From the NCBI RefSeq assembly GCF_019218285.1, contig NZ_JAHUZG010000001.1, forward strand, positions 682,001 through 746,000: a stretch of DNA of 64,000 bases, read 5' to 3'. The position numbers and the translations under genes are program-made. Shown piece after piece: positions 34,980 through 43,685 of this stretch. Origin of the DNA: Antarctobacter sediminis. Lineage in GTDB: Bacteria; Pseudomonadota; Alphaproteobacteria; Rhodobacterales; Rhodobacteraceae. Positions within the stretch are counted from its first letter, which is position 1. Every line of letters starts with the position of its first letter. The notes beneath the pieces are model-generated. The model was not told where the DNA came from and made no database searches. It was given only the letters and a program-made list of their open reading frames with translations.

Positions 34980-35966
34980 ATGCTGAAAAAGACATCACTT
35001 GACCTGATCCGCAAGTCGGATCGCATGACGCTGGGCATTGAATTGCCGCTGGACAACGATTGGTCCGAGGCCGGAACTCGGAAACGTCAGGCCGAGGGCC
35101 GCCCGTTTGGCGTGCCGGACCTGTCGCGCCAGACAGAGCTTGTCCGCAAAATCGACGACACGGGTTTCAGTGCCGTCTGGGCACGGGATGTCCCGGTCTT
35201 TGACACCGTTAACATGGGCGACGCGGGGTCGGTCCATGATGTCTTTGCGCTTATGGGCTATCTCGCGGCCATCACGCGCAACGTGGCGCTCGGCTCTGCC
35301 GCCGTGGTGCTGCCGATCCGCCATCCGATGATGACGGCCAAGGCCGCCGCTTCTGTCGATGTGCTGTCCGGCGGGCGCCTGATCCTTGGTGTGGCGTCCG
35401 GAGATCGCCCCGTTGAATATCCCTTGTTGGGGCTGGATTTCGACGCCCGCGGCGAAAGCTTCCGCGACGCGGTCGATTACATGAAAATGGCATGGCAAGC
35501 TGGCGGATTGCCGGTTCAGGGCGCGCGCGTGCCGGAATACGACCTGCTGCCGCGTCCGGCGCAGGACAGTATTCCTCTGGTCGTCGCCGGACAGGCCCGC
35601 CAAAGCGACGACTGGCTGGCCGAGCATATGCAGGGGCGTTTCGTTTATCCCGGCGGCGTCGGACGGATGACCAAACAGGCCGAAGCATGGCGGGACGCCA
35701 CGGGCGGGCAGGGTGCGTTCATCTCGGCCTTTCACCTCGACCTGCTGGCCGATCCCGATGCCCCCCAAACACCGCTGCGCTTTGGCGGACGCATGGGCCG
35801 CCACAGGTTGATCGACCTCTTTCGCCGCTTTGCCGCGGCGGGTGTCGACCATATCGCCATCAACCTTCGTCAATCCTCGCGCGATTTGCCCGAGGTGCTT
35901 GATGAACTCTCGACCGAGGTCATCCCCGCGCTTGCGCATAGCAAATCCGCGTCGATGGCTGCCTGA
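34980..35966 (+). CDS. LLM-class flavin-dependent oxidoreductase
   Basis: A 328-aa luciferase-like monooxygenase with the conserved stretch SVDVLSGGRLILGVASGDRPVEY. The group uses FMN or F420 to oxidise small organic molecules. The gene heads an operon with an aldo/keto reductase (18 bp) and an MFS transporter (12 bp). A second ATG at 35025 is possible. The substrate is unknown. Confidence 0.85.
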   Translation: MLKKTSLDLIRKSDRMTLGIELPLDNDWSEAGTRKRQAEGRPFGVPDLSRQTELVRKIDDTGFSAVWARDVPVFDTVNMGDAGSVHDVFALMGYLAAITRNVALGSAAVVLPIRHPMMTAKAAASVDVLSGGRLILGVASGDRPVEYPLLGLDFDARGESFRDAVDYMKMAWQAGGLPVQGARVPEYDLLPRPAQDSIPLVVAGQARQSDDWLAEHMQGRFVYPGGVGRMTKQAEAWRDATGGQGAFISAFHLDLLADPDAPQTPLRFGGRMGRHRLIDLFRRFAAAGVDHIAINLRQSSRDLPEVLDELSTEVIPALAHSKSASMAA

Positions 35967-35984
35967 CAGACAAAGGAAAGACCC

Positions 35985-36809
35985 ATGGAAAAAGTAAACG
36001 CCAACGGACATGACATCCCGGCCCTCGGCTTCGGCGTGTTTCGCATGTCCGACGAAGAAGTCGACCGGGTGATACCGGCCGCGTTGGAGGCCGGATTTCG
36101 CCACTTCGACACGGCACAGATCTACAAGAACGAGGCCGCCCTCGGCACCACGCTTGAGGCCGCAGGGGCCAAGCGAGAGGATTTGTTCCTGACCACCAAG
36201 GTCTGGGTCGATCAATACACTCCCGACCGGTTCATGACTTCGGTCAGGGAAAGCCTGGACAAATTGCGCGTGGATGCCGTGGATCTGCTGTTGTTGCATT
36301 GGCCGGGTCATGACGTCCCTGTGCCGGACCAGGTGGCCATGTTGAACGACGTTCAGTCTGCCGGGTTGACCCGGCTCATCGGTGTCAGCAACCAGAACGT
36401 CCAGCAGATGCGCAGTTCTGTCGCCGCAAGCGCCGCGCCGATCGTGACCAATCAAGTCGAAGTACATCCCTACCTTGACCAGAGCCGTTTGGCCAAGGCC
36501 GCTGCGGATCTGGGCGTGGCCATCACCGGCTATTACGGCATGGCCGACGGGGCGGTTCCCAAGGATCCCACCCTGCAAGCCATCGGTGCCACCCACGGCA
36601 AGACCGCCGCGCAAGTGGCTCTGCGCTGGGTCGTTCAGCAAGGTTTCGTCGCCCTCTCGAAAACGGCGACGCCCGCGCGTGTGGCCGAGAATGCCGCGAT
36701 CTTTGATTTCACCCTGTCCGACAGCGAAATGGCCACCATTTCCGCGCTTGCCCGGCCCGATGGCCGGATTGTCAGCCCTGACACACTGGCCCCCGATTGG
36801 GCCCTTTGA
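35985..36809 (+). CDS. Aldo/keto reductase
   Basis: A 274-aa NADPH-dependent carbonyl reductase of the AKR5/DkgA-like class. The catalytic tetrad is visible: Asp in FDTAQIYKNE together with its Tyr, Lys in LTTKVW and His in LLLHWPG. GAAAG precedes the ATG. It sits between a flavin-dependent oxidoreductase and an exporter, suggesting detoxification of a reactive carbonyl. Confidence 0.92.
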   Translation: MEKVNANGHDIPALGFGVFRMSDEEVDRVIPAALEAGFRHFDTAQIYKNEAALGTTLEAAGAKREDLFLTTKVWVDQYTPDRFMTSVRESLDKLRVDAVDLLLLHWPGHDVPVPDQVAMLNDVQSAGLTRLIGVSNQNVQQMRSSVAASAAPIVTNQVEVHPYLDQSRLAKAAADLGVAITGYYGMADGAVPKDPTLQAIGATHGKTAAQVALRWVVQQGFVALSKTATPARVAENAAIFDFTLSDSEMATISALARPDGRIVSPDTLAPDWAL

Positions 36810-36821
36810 GGAACGTCCAAA

Positions 36822-38012
36822 ATGGCTTCGCCAAAAACTGAACCCACGGCGCGATCCGGATTGATCCTGTTCGCTCTGGCCATCGGTGCCTTCGGCATCG
36901 GCACCACCGAATTTTCGCCCATGGGACTGCTGCCCGTGATTGCCGAAGGGGTCGATGTTTCGATCCCGACCGCAGGTCTTTTGGTCAGCGCCTATGCCAT
37001 TGGTGTCATGGTCGGCGCGCCGATCATGACGCTGATCTTCAGCCGTTTCGGCAAGCGGGCGGCGCTGATGTCGCTGATGGGGATCTTTACCCTCGGCAAT
37101 ATCCTGTCGGCGCTGTCCCCTGATTACTGGAGCCTTCTTGCCGCGCGCATCGTCACCTCGCTCAACCACGGAGCGTTTTTTGGCCTTGGCGCAGTGGTGG
37201 CCGCCAGCGTCGTTCCGAAGGACAAACAGGCCAGCGCCGTGGCCACGATGTTCATGGGTCTGACCATCGCCAATATCGGCGGGGTTCCGGCAGCCACATG
37301 GATCGGCCAGCAGATCGGTTGGCGGATGGCCTTTGCGGGCACCGCCGGTCTGGGACTGATTGCCATTCTCGCACTGTGGGTCGCGCTGCCGGTGGGCAGC
37401 CGGGGCACACGCCCGGACGTCGGCAAGGAACTGCGGGTTCTGACCCGTGCGCCGGTGCTGTTTGCCTTGGCAACGACCGTCATGGGCGCCGCCGCGCTTT
37501 TCGGTGTGTATACCTATGTCGCACCGCTGTTGCAGGACCTGACCGGTGCCACCGAAGGCTTTGTGACCGCCATGCTTGTCCTTGTCGGGATCGGCTTTAC
37601 GCTGGGCAATTGGATGGGCGGCAAGCTGGCGGATTGGTCCCTTGACGGGGCGACGATCCTCTTTCTTGCTGCGGCCGCGGCGCTTAGTGCTCTGATGCCG
37701 TTTGTTCTGGGCACTCAAATCGGTGCGGCGATCATGCTGACCGTCTGGGGGGCTGCGGCCTTTGCCATGGTTCCGCCTGTCCAGACTCGTGTCATGCAGG
37801 CCGCATTCGAGGCACCGGGCCTTGCCTCTTCGATCAACGTCGGGGCCTTCAACCTTGGCAATGCGATTGGCGCGGCGGTGGGCGGCTGGGTCATCCACGC
37901 GGGGCTTGGCTATGCGGCGGTTCCGGTTGCCGCAGCCGTGATGGCCGCAGCAGGCGTTGCGCTGGTGCTGGCGGGACGCAGCCCGGCGGTTGCCCGTCCT
38001 CTGGCCGCGTGA
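36822..38012 (+). CDS. MFS transporter (AraJ/YdhP-like)
   Basis: A 396-aa inner-membrane protein with about 12 hydrophobic segments and the DHA1-type N-terminal motif ALAIGAFGIGTTEF, seen in sugar or drug effluxers of the AraJ/YdhP/YdeA group. It is the last gene of the LLM-AKR operon and probably exports a related small molecule or drug. Confidence 0.9.
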   Translation: MASPKTEPTARSGLILFALAIGAFGIGTTEFSPMGLLPVIAEGVDVSIPTAGLLVSAYAIGVMVGAPIMTLIFSRFGKRAALMSLMGIFTLGNILSALSPDYWSLLAARIVTSLNHGAFFGLGAVVAASVVPKDKQASAVATMFMGLTIANIGGVPAATWIGQQIGWRMAFAGTAGLGLIAILALWVALPVGSRGTRPDVGKELRVLTRAPVLFALATTVMGAAALFGVYTYVAPLLQDLTGATEGFVTAMLVLVGIGFTLGNWMGGKLADWSLDGATILFLAAAAALSALMPFVLGTQIGAAIMLTVWGAAAFAMVPPVQTRVMQAAFEAPGLASSINVGAFNLGNAIGAAVGGWVIHAGLGYAAVPVAAAVMAAAGVALVLAGRSPAVARPLAA

Positions 38013-38090
38013 ACCCAACGCCATGAAACGAACCATTTCCGCTGTCCGCTGGACCGGGGGGAATGACACCGCAAAAGGACGGGCCGACCG

Positions 38091-39074
38091 CTACGCGACC
38101 GCGGCATCCCCCCTGCGCCGGACCTGACCGGGCGTTGTGCCAAAGACACGTTTAAATGCGCGGTTGAACGCAGGTTCCGATTGATAACCAAGATCCGCCG
38201 CGATGGTGCCGATAGGTAGCCCGGTCTCTCGCAGCCTTTGACGCGCAAGGTTCATGCGCCATTCCGCAAGGTACTGCATGGCTGGCGTCCCCACGAGGCT
38301 GGTGAACCGCGCGGCAAAAGCCGACCGGGATTGCCCGGCCACAAAGGCCAGCCGCTCTACCGTCCAGTCCGCAGCCGGATCGCGGTGAATGGCGACAATG
38401 GCGCGACCGATCTGAGGATCGCGCGCCGCCTTGAGCCAGCCCCGATTGGCATCCGGCGAACGGGTCAACCATCGCCTGATGGCCTCGATCACGACAACGT
38501 CCGCCAATCGCGTGATCACGGTTTCGCCACCGGGTCGCAACGCGCCGGCTTCGCGCGCGATGAACCGCAATGTCCCCTGTAACCAACTGCCAGCCTCTTC
38601 GTCCCAAGGGTCAATCCTGAGAACATCGGGCAGCAGCGCCATCAGCATCGGGCTGGAGGCATGATCCAGCCGGGCCAGCCCGTACATGATGCTGGATGGC
38701 TCACCGCCACCGCCGAATTCCACGGTTTCATATAGCTCGGTAACCTTGCGGATTGGCAGTTCTTCCAGCGTCATCAACCGGGCCTTTGGATCGCTGCACA
38801 GCGCGACAGGCGCGCCATGCGTCATCAGCACAAGATCACCCTTGCGCACCTCGAACGGCGCATCATCGCCAACCTTCAACCATGCCCGCCCGTCGATAAC
38901 CACGACAAAGCTCATCACCTCGGGAAAGCCCGGAATGGCAATCCCCCAAGGAGCGGTCATCCGCGACTGGCAATAAAAGGTGCCTGTCAGTTTGAGAAGA
39001 TGCAGGACCTCACCCAAGGGATCGCCGATGGGTTGGGCCAAAAGGGACGGGTCGGGAACATGTGGCTTTGTCAT
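38091..39074 (-). CDS. AraC family regulator with cupin sensor
   Basis: A 327-aa regulator: a cupin-type N-terminal domain (~1-190; AraC_binding/cupin_6) and a C-terminal two-HTH domain (LAFVAGQSRSAFAARF and IGTIAADLGYQSEPAFNRAF). The open frame continues upstream antisense to the NmrA-like gene, but the AraC fold begins near MTKPHVPD, so ATG 39074 is used. No clear ribosome-binding site. It is divergent from the NmrA-like gene. Confidence 0.87.
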   Translation of the reverse strand: MTKPHVPDPSLLAQPIGDPLGEVLHLLKLTGTFYCQSRMTAPWGIAIPGFPEVMSFVVVIDGRAWLKVGDDAPFEVRKGDLVLMTHGAPVALCSDPKARLMTLEELPIRKVTELYETVEFGGGGEPSSIMYGLARLDHASSPMLMALLPDVLRIDPWDEEAGSWLQGTLRFIAREAGALRPGGETVITRLADVVVIEAIRRWLTRSPDANRGWLKAARDPQIGRAIVAIHRDPAADWTVERLAFVAGQSRSAFAARFTSLVGTPAMQYLAEWRMNLARQRLRETGLPIGTIAADLGYQSEPAFNRAFKRVFGTTPGQVRRRGDAAVA

Positions 39075-39117
39075 GGGGCCAGAATGCGTCAGGACTCGCC
39101 TCTCGTCCAGAAATTGT

Positions 39118-39148
39118 GGACGTTCGGATAATATCGCCGGACGTTCGG
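39118..39148. promoter_or_regulatory. Direct repeats, AraC binding candidate
   Basis: GGACGTTCGG occurs twice at a 21-bp period (39118-39127, 39139-39148) between divergent araC and nmrA-like genes. Tandem sites two helical turns apart are characteristic of AraC-type regulators. Confidence 0.5.
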
Positions 39149-39224
39149 GAATGGTTTGTCCAACCTGAACAGTCAATCTTGGGGCATCGACATTGACGAT
39201 CATACAAACCCAAGGAAATGACCC

Positions 39225-40052
39225 ATGCAAATCAACCCCATCCTTGTTCTCGGCGCCACCGGCAAGACCGGTAGCCGCATCACCGACCGCCTCGAAGCGC
39301 AGGGCGTTGCGGTCCGTCGGGGGTCGCGCAACGCGGACCGTCCCTTTGATTGGGCCGCGCCCGAAACATGGGGACCGGTTCTGGACGGCGTTTCGGCCGT
39401 CTATATCTCGTACTACCCGGATATAGCCGTTCCGGGTGCCGTAGAGACGGTCACGGCTTTCGTGGACAATGCCCGCTCCGCCGGGGTGCAAAAGCTGGTC
39501 CTGCTGACCGGTCGCGGCGAACATCACGCCCAACGCGCCGAGGACGTGGTCCGCAACGCTGGCATCCCCTTTACCATCGTCCGTGCGGCCTGGTTTGCGC
39601 AAAACTTCTCGGAGGGTGCCTTGCATGCGCCTGTCATGGCAGGTGTCCTGCCGATGCCCGGCGGCGACGTTCTGGAACCGATCGTTGATGTTGACGATAT
39701 CGCCGATGTGGCCGCTGCCGCTCTGTTGGACCCGGGGCATGACGGTGAACTTTACGAGGTAACGGGACCGCGCCTGATGCGCTTTGCTGACATGGCCGCG
39801 GCGCTTTCGCAGGCCACGGGGCGAAGCATCGCCCATGTGCCGATCACGTTCGAAGAATTCCACGCCGCGCTCACCCGCGATCAGGGCGTGATGATCGCCG
39901 ATGTGCTGACCGGCATTGCCCGGGAAACGCTGGACGGGCGCAACGCCCATCTGGCGGATGGGGTTCAACGCGCTTTGGGCCGCCCGCCGCGGGACTTTGC
40001 CACCTTCGCCACTGAGGCCGCCCGAAAGGGTGCATGGTCCAGCGCCGCATAA
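39225..40052 (+). CDS. NmrA-like NAD(P)-binding protein
   Basis: A 275-aa atypical short-chain dehydrogenase of the NmrA/QOR2 type with the Rossmann start LVLGATGKTGSRI. It lacks an obvious YxxxK pair, as redox-sensing NmrA relatives do. AAGGAAA precedes the ATG. It is followed after 29 bp by a DUF4345 gene, and its promoter is shared with the divergent AraC gene, the likely regulator. Confidence 0.87.
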   Translation: MQINPILVLGATGKTGSRITDRLEAQGVAVRRGSRNADRPFDWAAPETWGPVLDGVSAVYISYYPDIAVPGAVETVTAFVDNARSAGVQKLVLLTGRGEHHAQRAEDVVRNAGIPFTIVRAAWFAQNFSEGALHAPVMAGVLPMPGGDVLEPIVDVDDIADVAAAALLDPGHDGELYEVTGPRLMRFADMAAALSQATGRSIAHVPITFEEFHAALTRDQGVMIADVLTGIARETLDGRNAHLADGVQRALGRPPRDFATFATEAARKGAWSSAA

Positions 40053-40081
40053 CCCGGCCCGCCAACCAAAGGAGCATTGAT

Positions 40082-40504
40082 ATGACACGACTTGCCAAAC
40101 TGACCATTGGCGCAGCCGGTGTGACCGCACTGGGCATCGGGCTTGCCATCACATTCGTCCCACAGGGTTTTTACGCGGGCTACGGTATCACGATCAGCAC
40201 CGCGCCAGCCGCGCTCAGCGAATTGAGAGCCCCCGGTGCAAATCTCGCAATGCTGGGCGCCGTGATCCTTTCCGGCGTTGTCCGACCAGAGATGTCCCGC
40301 CTGTCGGCGGCTTTGGGTGCGCTGGTGTTTCTCGCCTTTGCTATTGGACGCATGATCTCGGTGGTGCTGGACGGCTGGCCCGGCGATGCCATTGCCGGAG
40401 CCATGGCCATCGAACTGGTGTTCGGCCTGTTCTGTGCCCATGCCTGGCAGCAGCTTGGCCGTGAGGTTGCGCAGCTTCCGCAAACCGCCGGACAGCCGGG
40501 GTGA
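40082..40504 (+). CDS. DUF4345 family membrane protein
   Basis: A 140-aa protein with about four hydrophobic segments matching DUF4345 (ELRAPGANLAMLGAVIL). AAAGGAG lies just upstream of ATG 40082. It is probably cotranscribed with the NmrA-like gene. Function unknown. It is the last host gene before the integrated element. Confidence 0.85.
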   Translation: MTRLAKLTIGAAGVTALGIGLAITFVPQGFYAGYGITISTAPAALSELRAPGANLAMLGAVILSGVVRPEMSRLSAALGALVFLAFAIGRMISVVLDGWPGDAIAGAMAIELVFGLFCAHAWQQLGREVAQLPQTAGQPG

Positions 40505-41085
40505 CAGCCGTCGGGGCAGGGGCCATGGAAGCCTTGCCCCGACACATCACAAGGACGGGCGCAGAACCGGTTCAAAAGGACCGCCCGGGCGGCTGGCGGA
40601 ATAGGTGGGATGACTCAGGCCACGCCCGGCCCGCCCGGCTGAGCCATTTACCAAGCGCGCCATACGAGGACCAATCACAGCACGTTCTGCGGACAAAGAC
40701 CTTTGGTCATGATTTCGAGAGCCCTGCAAATGGAGCGCCGGACGTCTCGGTTCGACAGGCGTTCGTGCTATCTGTATCTTGGTTTACACGGCATGACCGG
40801 CTCCACTGTGCCAAGCGGAGTGCCAAGAATTGTGCCAAATCGCCGAACAGCGACTCCCGAGGGAGTTTTCTGTTCTAATCCAATGGGTTGGAAGATTTGG
40901 CTCCGGCGGTAGGGATCGAACCTACGACCAATTGATTAACAGTCTAGGAAAGCCGATTTTTCGTCTAAGACCACAAAGCATCTCACAGCCCCATAAACGT
41001 CATAAAAATAGGGGCTTAACGCTCTTGTTTTTGATTCTTGTAGCCCCTAGTTTTATCGTGAAACGCCACGGAGGGTGCCTACTAA
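40505..41085. other. Junction region from host to element
   Basis: This 581-bp stretch has no credible gene. A hairpin (GTCGGGGCA 40510-40518 with TGCCCCGAC 40535-40543) follows the DUF4345 stop. Host-side sequence ends at the left att core (40896-40944). Beyond it lies element DNA with a TAGGGGCT/AGCCCCTA inverted repeat (41009-41016, 41042-41049) and two TGCCTACTA repeats. Confidence 0.6.
40896..40944. repeat. attL core (tRNA-Asn 3' fragment)
   Basis: These 49 bp are identical to 52063-52111 and carry the last part of tRNA-Asn, read on the minus strand. The sequence then diverges, so this copy is not a functional tRNA. Confidence 0.9.
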
Positions 41086-41095
41086 ATGCCTACTA
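41076..41095. repeat. Integrase arm-type sites, left
   Basis: TGCCTACTA occurs at 41076-41084 and 41087-41095, an 11-bp period. The second copy overlaps the integrase start codon at 41086. The same paired arrangement occurs near the right end, which suggests integrase arm binding and possibly autoregulation. Confidence 0.6.
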
Positions 41096-42291
41096 AAAAG
41101 CTGACAGCCCAGTTTGTACGTGACCTGCCCCTTGCTGAGGGCGGGCAAATCCTTTTCGTGGATGAGGCCCTTCCGGGGTTCGGGGTGAGGGTAGGTAGCA
41201 AGTCAAAAAGCTACTTCGCAGAGGGCAGGGTGCGGGGCAAAACCCGCCGCGTCACCATCGCCAAGACGGACAAGCTGACCCTGAACGATGCCCGCAAGCT
41301 GGCCAAAAAGGCGCTGGCCGAAATGGCGAACGATGTAGACAGGAATGCCGAAAAACGCCTTGAGCGCGCCAAGCTGATGACGCTGGGGCAGGCGGTAGAA
41401 GGATGGCTGTCGGAAAGGAACCTTCGCCCCAGCACAGCGGAAAGCTACGCCACGACCATGCGCCGTGAGTTTGGCGATTGGTATGAAACCCAACTGCGCC
41501 AGATTACCCCGGCCACCTTCCAAAAGCGATACATGCAAATCCTTGACCGCACTTCTGCCGGGGCAGCATTGGCCGTGCGCACATTCAAGTCATGCTGGAA
41601 CTGGGCGCGGGCCGACCTGACAGACGGGGCAGGGAACCCGCTCATTCCCGAGTGTCCCGCCGACATTGTGTCCCGCAAGAAAATCCTGCCGAAACCCAAG
41701 CGCAAGGCGACCTACGTGCACGATTGGGCCGCGTTCTTCGATGCCCTCGACAGTCTCGAAACCAACTCGAACCGGCACCGGGACGCAGGCGAAAACTTCC
41801 GGGCTTTCATGGAACTGCTGGCCCGCTCTGGTTTGCGTCAGGCTGAGGCTGCAAACATGCGCTGGGAACATGTGGACATGAAGCGCGGCACCTTCGTCAT
41901 TCCAGCCGAACGCGCCAAGAACGGGCAAGAACTGGTGCTGCCCATGTCGGACCAAACGCGTGCCCTGTTTGAGCGCCTGAGAGAGCGCACAGAGGGCCTT
42001 CCGTATGTCTGGGGAGACACCCCCCTGCGTGATCCTCGCAAGACCCTGACGCGCTTCCGTGAGGCTCTGGGGTGGGATGTAGGTTTTCACGACATGCGCC
42101 GGAGTTTCGCAGTCGTGGCAACCGTACTCGACGTGCAGCAATCGAAGGTGAAACGCCTGCTGAACCATGCCACAGGCAATGACGTTACAGCGGGCTATCA
42201 AGTACTTTCAGACCCTGAAATCCTTCGCAACTCCGTCCAGCAAATATCTGATTGCATTGACGAAAAGCGAATCGCGAAGATAGCTTCTTGA
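41086..42291 (+). CDS. int: Tyrosine integrase (DUF4102/P4 type)
   Basis: A 401-aa site-specific recombinase: N-terminal DUF4102 arm-binding domain (~1-90), SAM-like core-binding domain (~100-190) and C-terminal catalytic domain. Active-site residues are visible: Arg251 in SGLRQAEA, His335 and Arg338 in FHDMRRSF, His361 in LLNHATG and the nucleophile Tyr371 in TAGYQVL. It lies 141 bp inside attL and would integrate the element into tRNA-Asn. GGAGG lies upstream of ATG 41086. Confidence 0.95.
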   Translation: MPTKKLTAQFVRDLPLAEGGQILFVDEALPGFGVRVGSKSKSYFAEGRVRGKTRRVTIAKTDKLTLNDARKLAKKALAEMANDVDRNAEKRLERAKLMTLGQAVEGWLSERNLRPSTAESYATTMRREFGDWYETQLRQITPATFQKRYMQILDRTSAGAALAVRTFKSCWNWARADLTDGAGNPLIPECPADIVSRKKILPKPKRKATYVHDWAAFFDALDSLETNSNRHRDAGENFRAFMELLARSGLRQAEAANMRWEHVDMKRGTFVIPAERAKNGQELVLPMSDQTRALFERLRERTEGLPYVWGDTPLRDPRKTLTRFREALGWDVGFHDMRRSFAVVATVLDVQQSKVKRLLNHATGNDVTAGYQVLSDPEILRNSVQQISDCIDEKRIAKIAS

Positions 42292-42327
42292 CGTTTTAGG
42301 CCGCAATGGCCATTCTTTGCACGCGCT

Positions 42328-42449
42328 TGATCCACGGAGGGAACGCCGCGCGCCGGAAACCACAGCCTGCGGGCTTGGGAATGAGGCTTAGGCACTGGCG
42401 CAGCGAACCCTCAACCCCGGCACAACCTGTGCCCGCACTCCGTGGATCA
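42328..42449. repeat. 12-bp inverted repeat before the alpA-like gene
   Basis: TGATCCACGGAG (42328-42339) recurs inverted as CTCCGTGGATCA (42438-42449) with 98 bp between, in the gap between integrase and AlpA-like genes. The second copy ends 4 bp before the ATG, so the pair may be an operator used through looping or an excisionase-binding region. Confidence 0.45.
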
Positions 42450-42453
42450 TGTC

Positions 42454-42675
42454 ATGACACTGAAACTCAAGAAGACCACCCGCCACCTTCTGACCAGCGC
42501 AGAAGCCGCCGAAATCATGGGCGTGAGCAAACGCTTCCTTGACCTTGACCGGCACGAAAGCCGCGCCAACGGCACTCCGCCCAAAATCCCGTACACCCGA
42601 CTTGGCCACCGGAGCGTCCGCTATCGCTATGAGGACGTGAAGACGTACATCGACGCCAACGTGGTCGGGGGCTGA
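42454..42675 (+). CDS. AlpA-like HTH regulator/excisionase
   Basis: A 73-aa DNA-binding protein with a MerR/excisionase-type HTH (LLTSAEAAEIMGVSKRFLDL) and a basic wing (IPYTRLGHRSVRYRYEDV). In Gram-negative PICIs an AlpA protein activates excision and replication; in prophages such proteins serve as excisionases. ATG 42454 has only a weak GGA upstream. The stop lies 1 bp before the replication-like gene start. Confidence 0.8.
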   Translation: MTLKLKKTTRHLLTSAEAAEIMGVSKRFLDLDRHESRANGTPPKIPYTRLGHRSVRYRYEDVKTYIDANVVGG

Positions 42676-42676
42676 C

Positions 42677-43420
42677 ATGGACCTTTCGACAATCAAACTC
42701 TGGACGGAGCCTGACTGGCCACGTGATAGACTGGGCAAGCCCTATGACTTCGCCCGCATGGGCGATTACATCACGCGCGGGCTAATCCTGTCTGCGCTTG
42801 TGCCGAAATCAAAGGAAGGACGCAGCCGCTGGGGACATGTCCATGTGCTCGACGTGCTGCATCATCGCCTTTTCCGGGCCACCCGCAGGCAGAAGCGTAA
42901 GGATCATCCCGCATTCGGAGATTACATGTTCACGTGGGACGCTCTCGGCACCTTGGCTGAGCAAGCCGCAATGCCGGTGAAGTCCTTCCGAAACACGATG
43001 CAGGACCTCAAGCGCTGGGGCATCGTCCACGTGGCACAGGCCAGTTTGTCGGAGCCAAACAGCTATCGCTTGACCGACCAAGCTTTTGCCGTGGCCCAGT
43101 GCCTGCAAGCCCTGCCTCTGGCCGTGGAATGGCTGCTTCAAGACCTCGACAGCCTCGACACCCAAAAACGCCAGCGGGTGATTGATCTGGGCGACCGACT
43201 GCCCGCCGGGAATTGGCAAAAGCTGTTTCCCAAGTGGATGGCCGAACCTGAGACGCAAGCACTGATCCAAAAATGGCACAAATCCGACGATGGGGGCGGG
43301 CGCAGGCTCTGCCCAAGTCAAACCGGTTTGCAATCCCATGCCCGCGATCTGGTGGCCGCCGCGCTGGACACATCACCGGAAGAACTGGCCTCGATACCGG
43401 GCCTGAAAGTGGTGGCCTAG
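42677..43420 (+). CDS. Replication-initiator-like winged-helix protein
   Basis: A 247-aa protein with a central winged-helix segment (TLAEQAAMPVKSFRNTMQDL, then a beta wing, ~95-145), as found in phage and plasmid replication proteins. It has no helicase or primase motif. GGGGG precedes the ATG. Four iteron-like palindromes begin directly after its stop codon, which is the usual place for an origin bound by such an initiator. The function is inferred from domain type and this arrangement. Confidence 0.6.
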   Translation: MDLSTIKLWTEPDWPRDRLGKPYDFARMGDYITRGLILSALVPKSKEGRSRWGHVHVLDVLHHRLFRATRRQKRKDHPAFGDYMFTWDALGTLAEQAAMPVKSFRNTMQDLKRWGIVHVAQASLSEPNSYRLTDQAFAVAQCLQALPLAVEWLLQDLDSLDTQKRQRVIDLGDRLPAGNWQKLFPKWMAEPETQALIQKWHKSDDGGGRRLCPSQTGLQSHARDLVAAALDTSPEELASIPGLKVVA

Positions 43421-43506
43421 GAACCGTCTACGGTTCCTGCAATGAACTGTCTACGGTTCCTAGGGGGGAACTGTCTACGGTTCCTTGCGGGAACCGTCTA
43501 CGGTTC
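43421..43506. repeat. Four iteron-like palindromes (candidate origin)
   Basis: GAACCGTCTACGGTTC, a 6-bp inverted repeat around TCTA, occurs at 43421-43436 and 43491-43506; GAACTGTCTACGGTTC at 43444-43459 and 43468-43483. Period is 23-24 bp, about two helical turns. The array directly follows the initiator-like gene. Confidence 0.75.
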
Positions 43507-43685
43507 ATTCTGACTTCACTTCACTTCAAGTCATGCCTTCAAATCAGACTTCATGCGTTCCCGGCAAGCCGGACAACGCGAAGAACCTCCGGCTTACGCC
43601 TTCGGAAGAAAGTAAGGCTCCCCTTCGGGAAGCCCCCCAAACCCCCAAACCCCCTTTCCCCACGCGGGGGCTGGCATCGTCAGGC

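Noticed and set aside
34995-38069. 1024-codon minus-strand frame across the LLM, AKR and MFS genes
   Set aside because: Spans three well-recognised plus-strand genes and their gaps; composition is that of an antisense shadow.
38091-40130. Single 679-codon minus-strand fusion upstream of the AraC domain
   Set aside because: The N-terminal ~350 codons are antisense to the NmrA-like gene; the AraC/cupin protein starts near 39074.
40545-40895. Possible RNA gene or gene remnant left of the att site
   Set aside because: A CTCAG/CTGAG stem is visible, but no cloverleaf, promoter-terminator pair or coding similarity could be supported.
40896-40944. Second tRNA-Asn gene
   Set aside because: Only the 3' part is present; sequence beyond the 49-bp repeat does not form the D arm or 5' acceptor strand.
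43421-43506. CRISPR-like array
   Set aside because: Units are 16-bp palindromes with only 7-8 bp between them; spacers are far too short and no cas genes are near. Iterons fit better.
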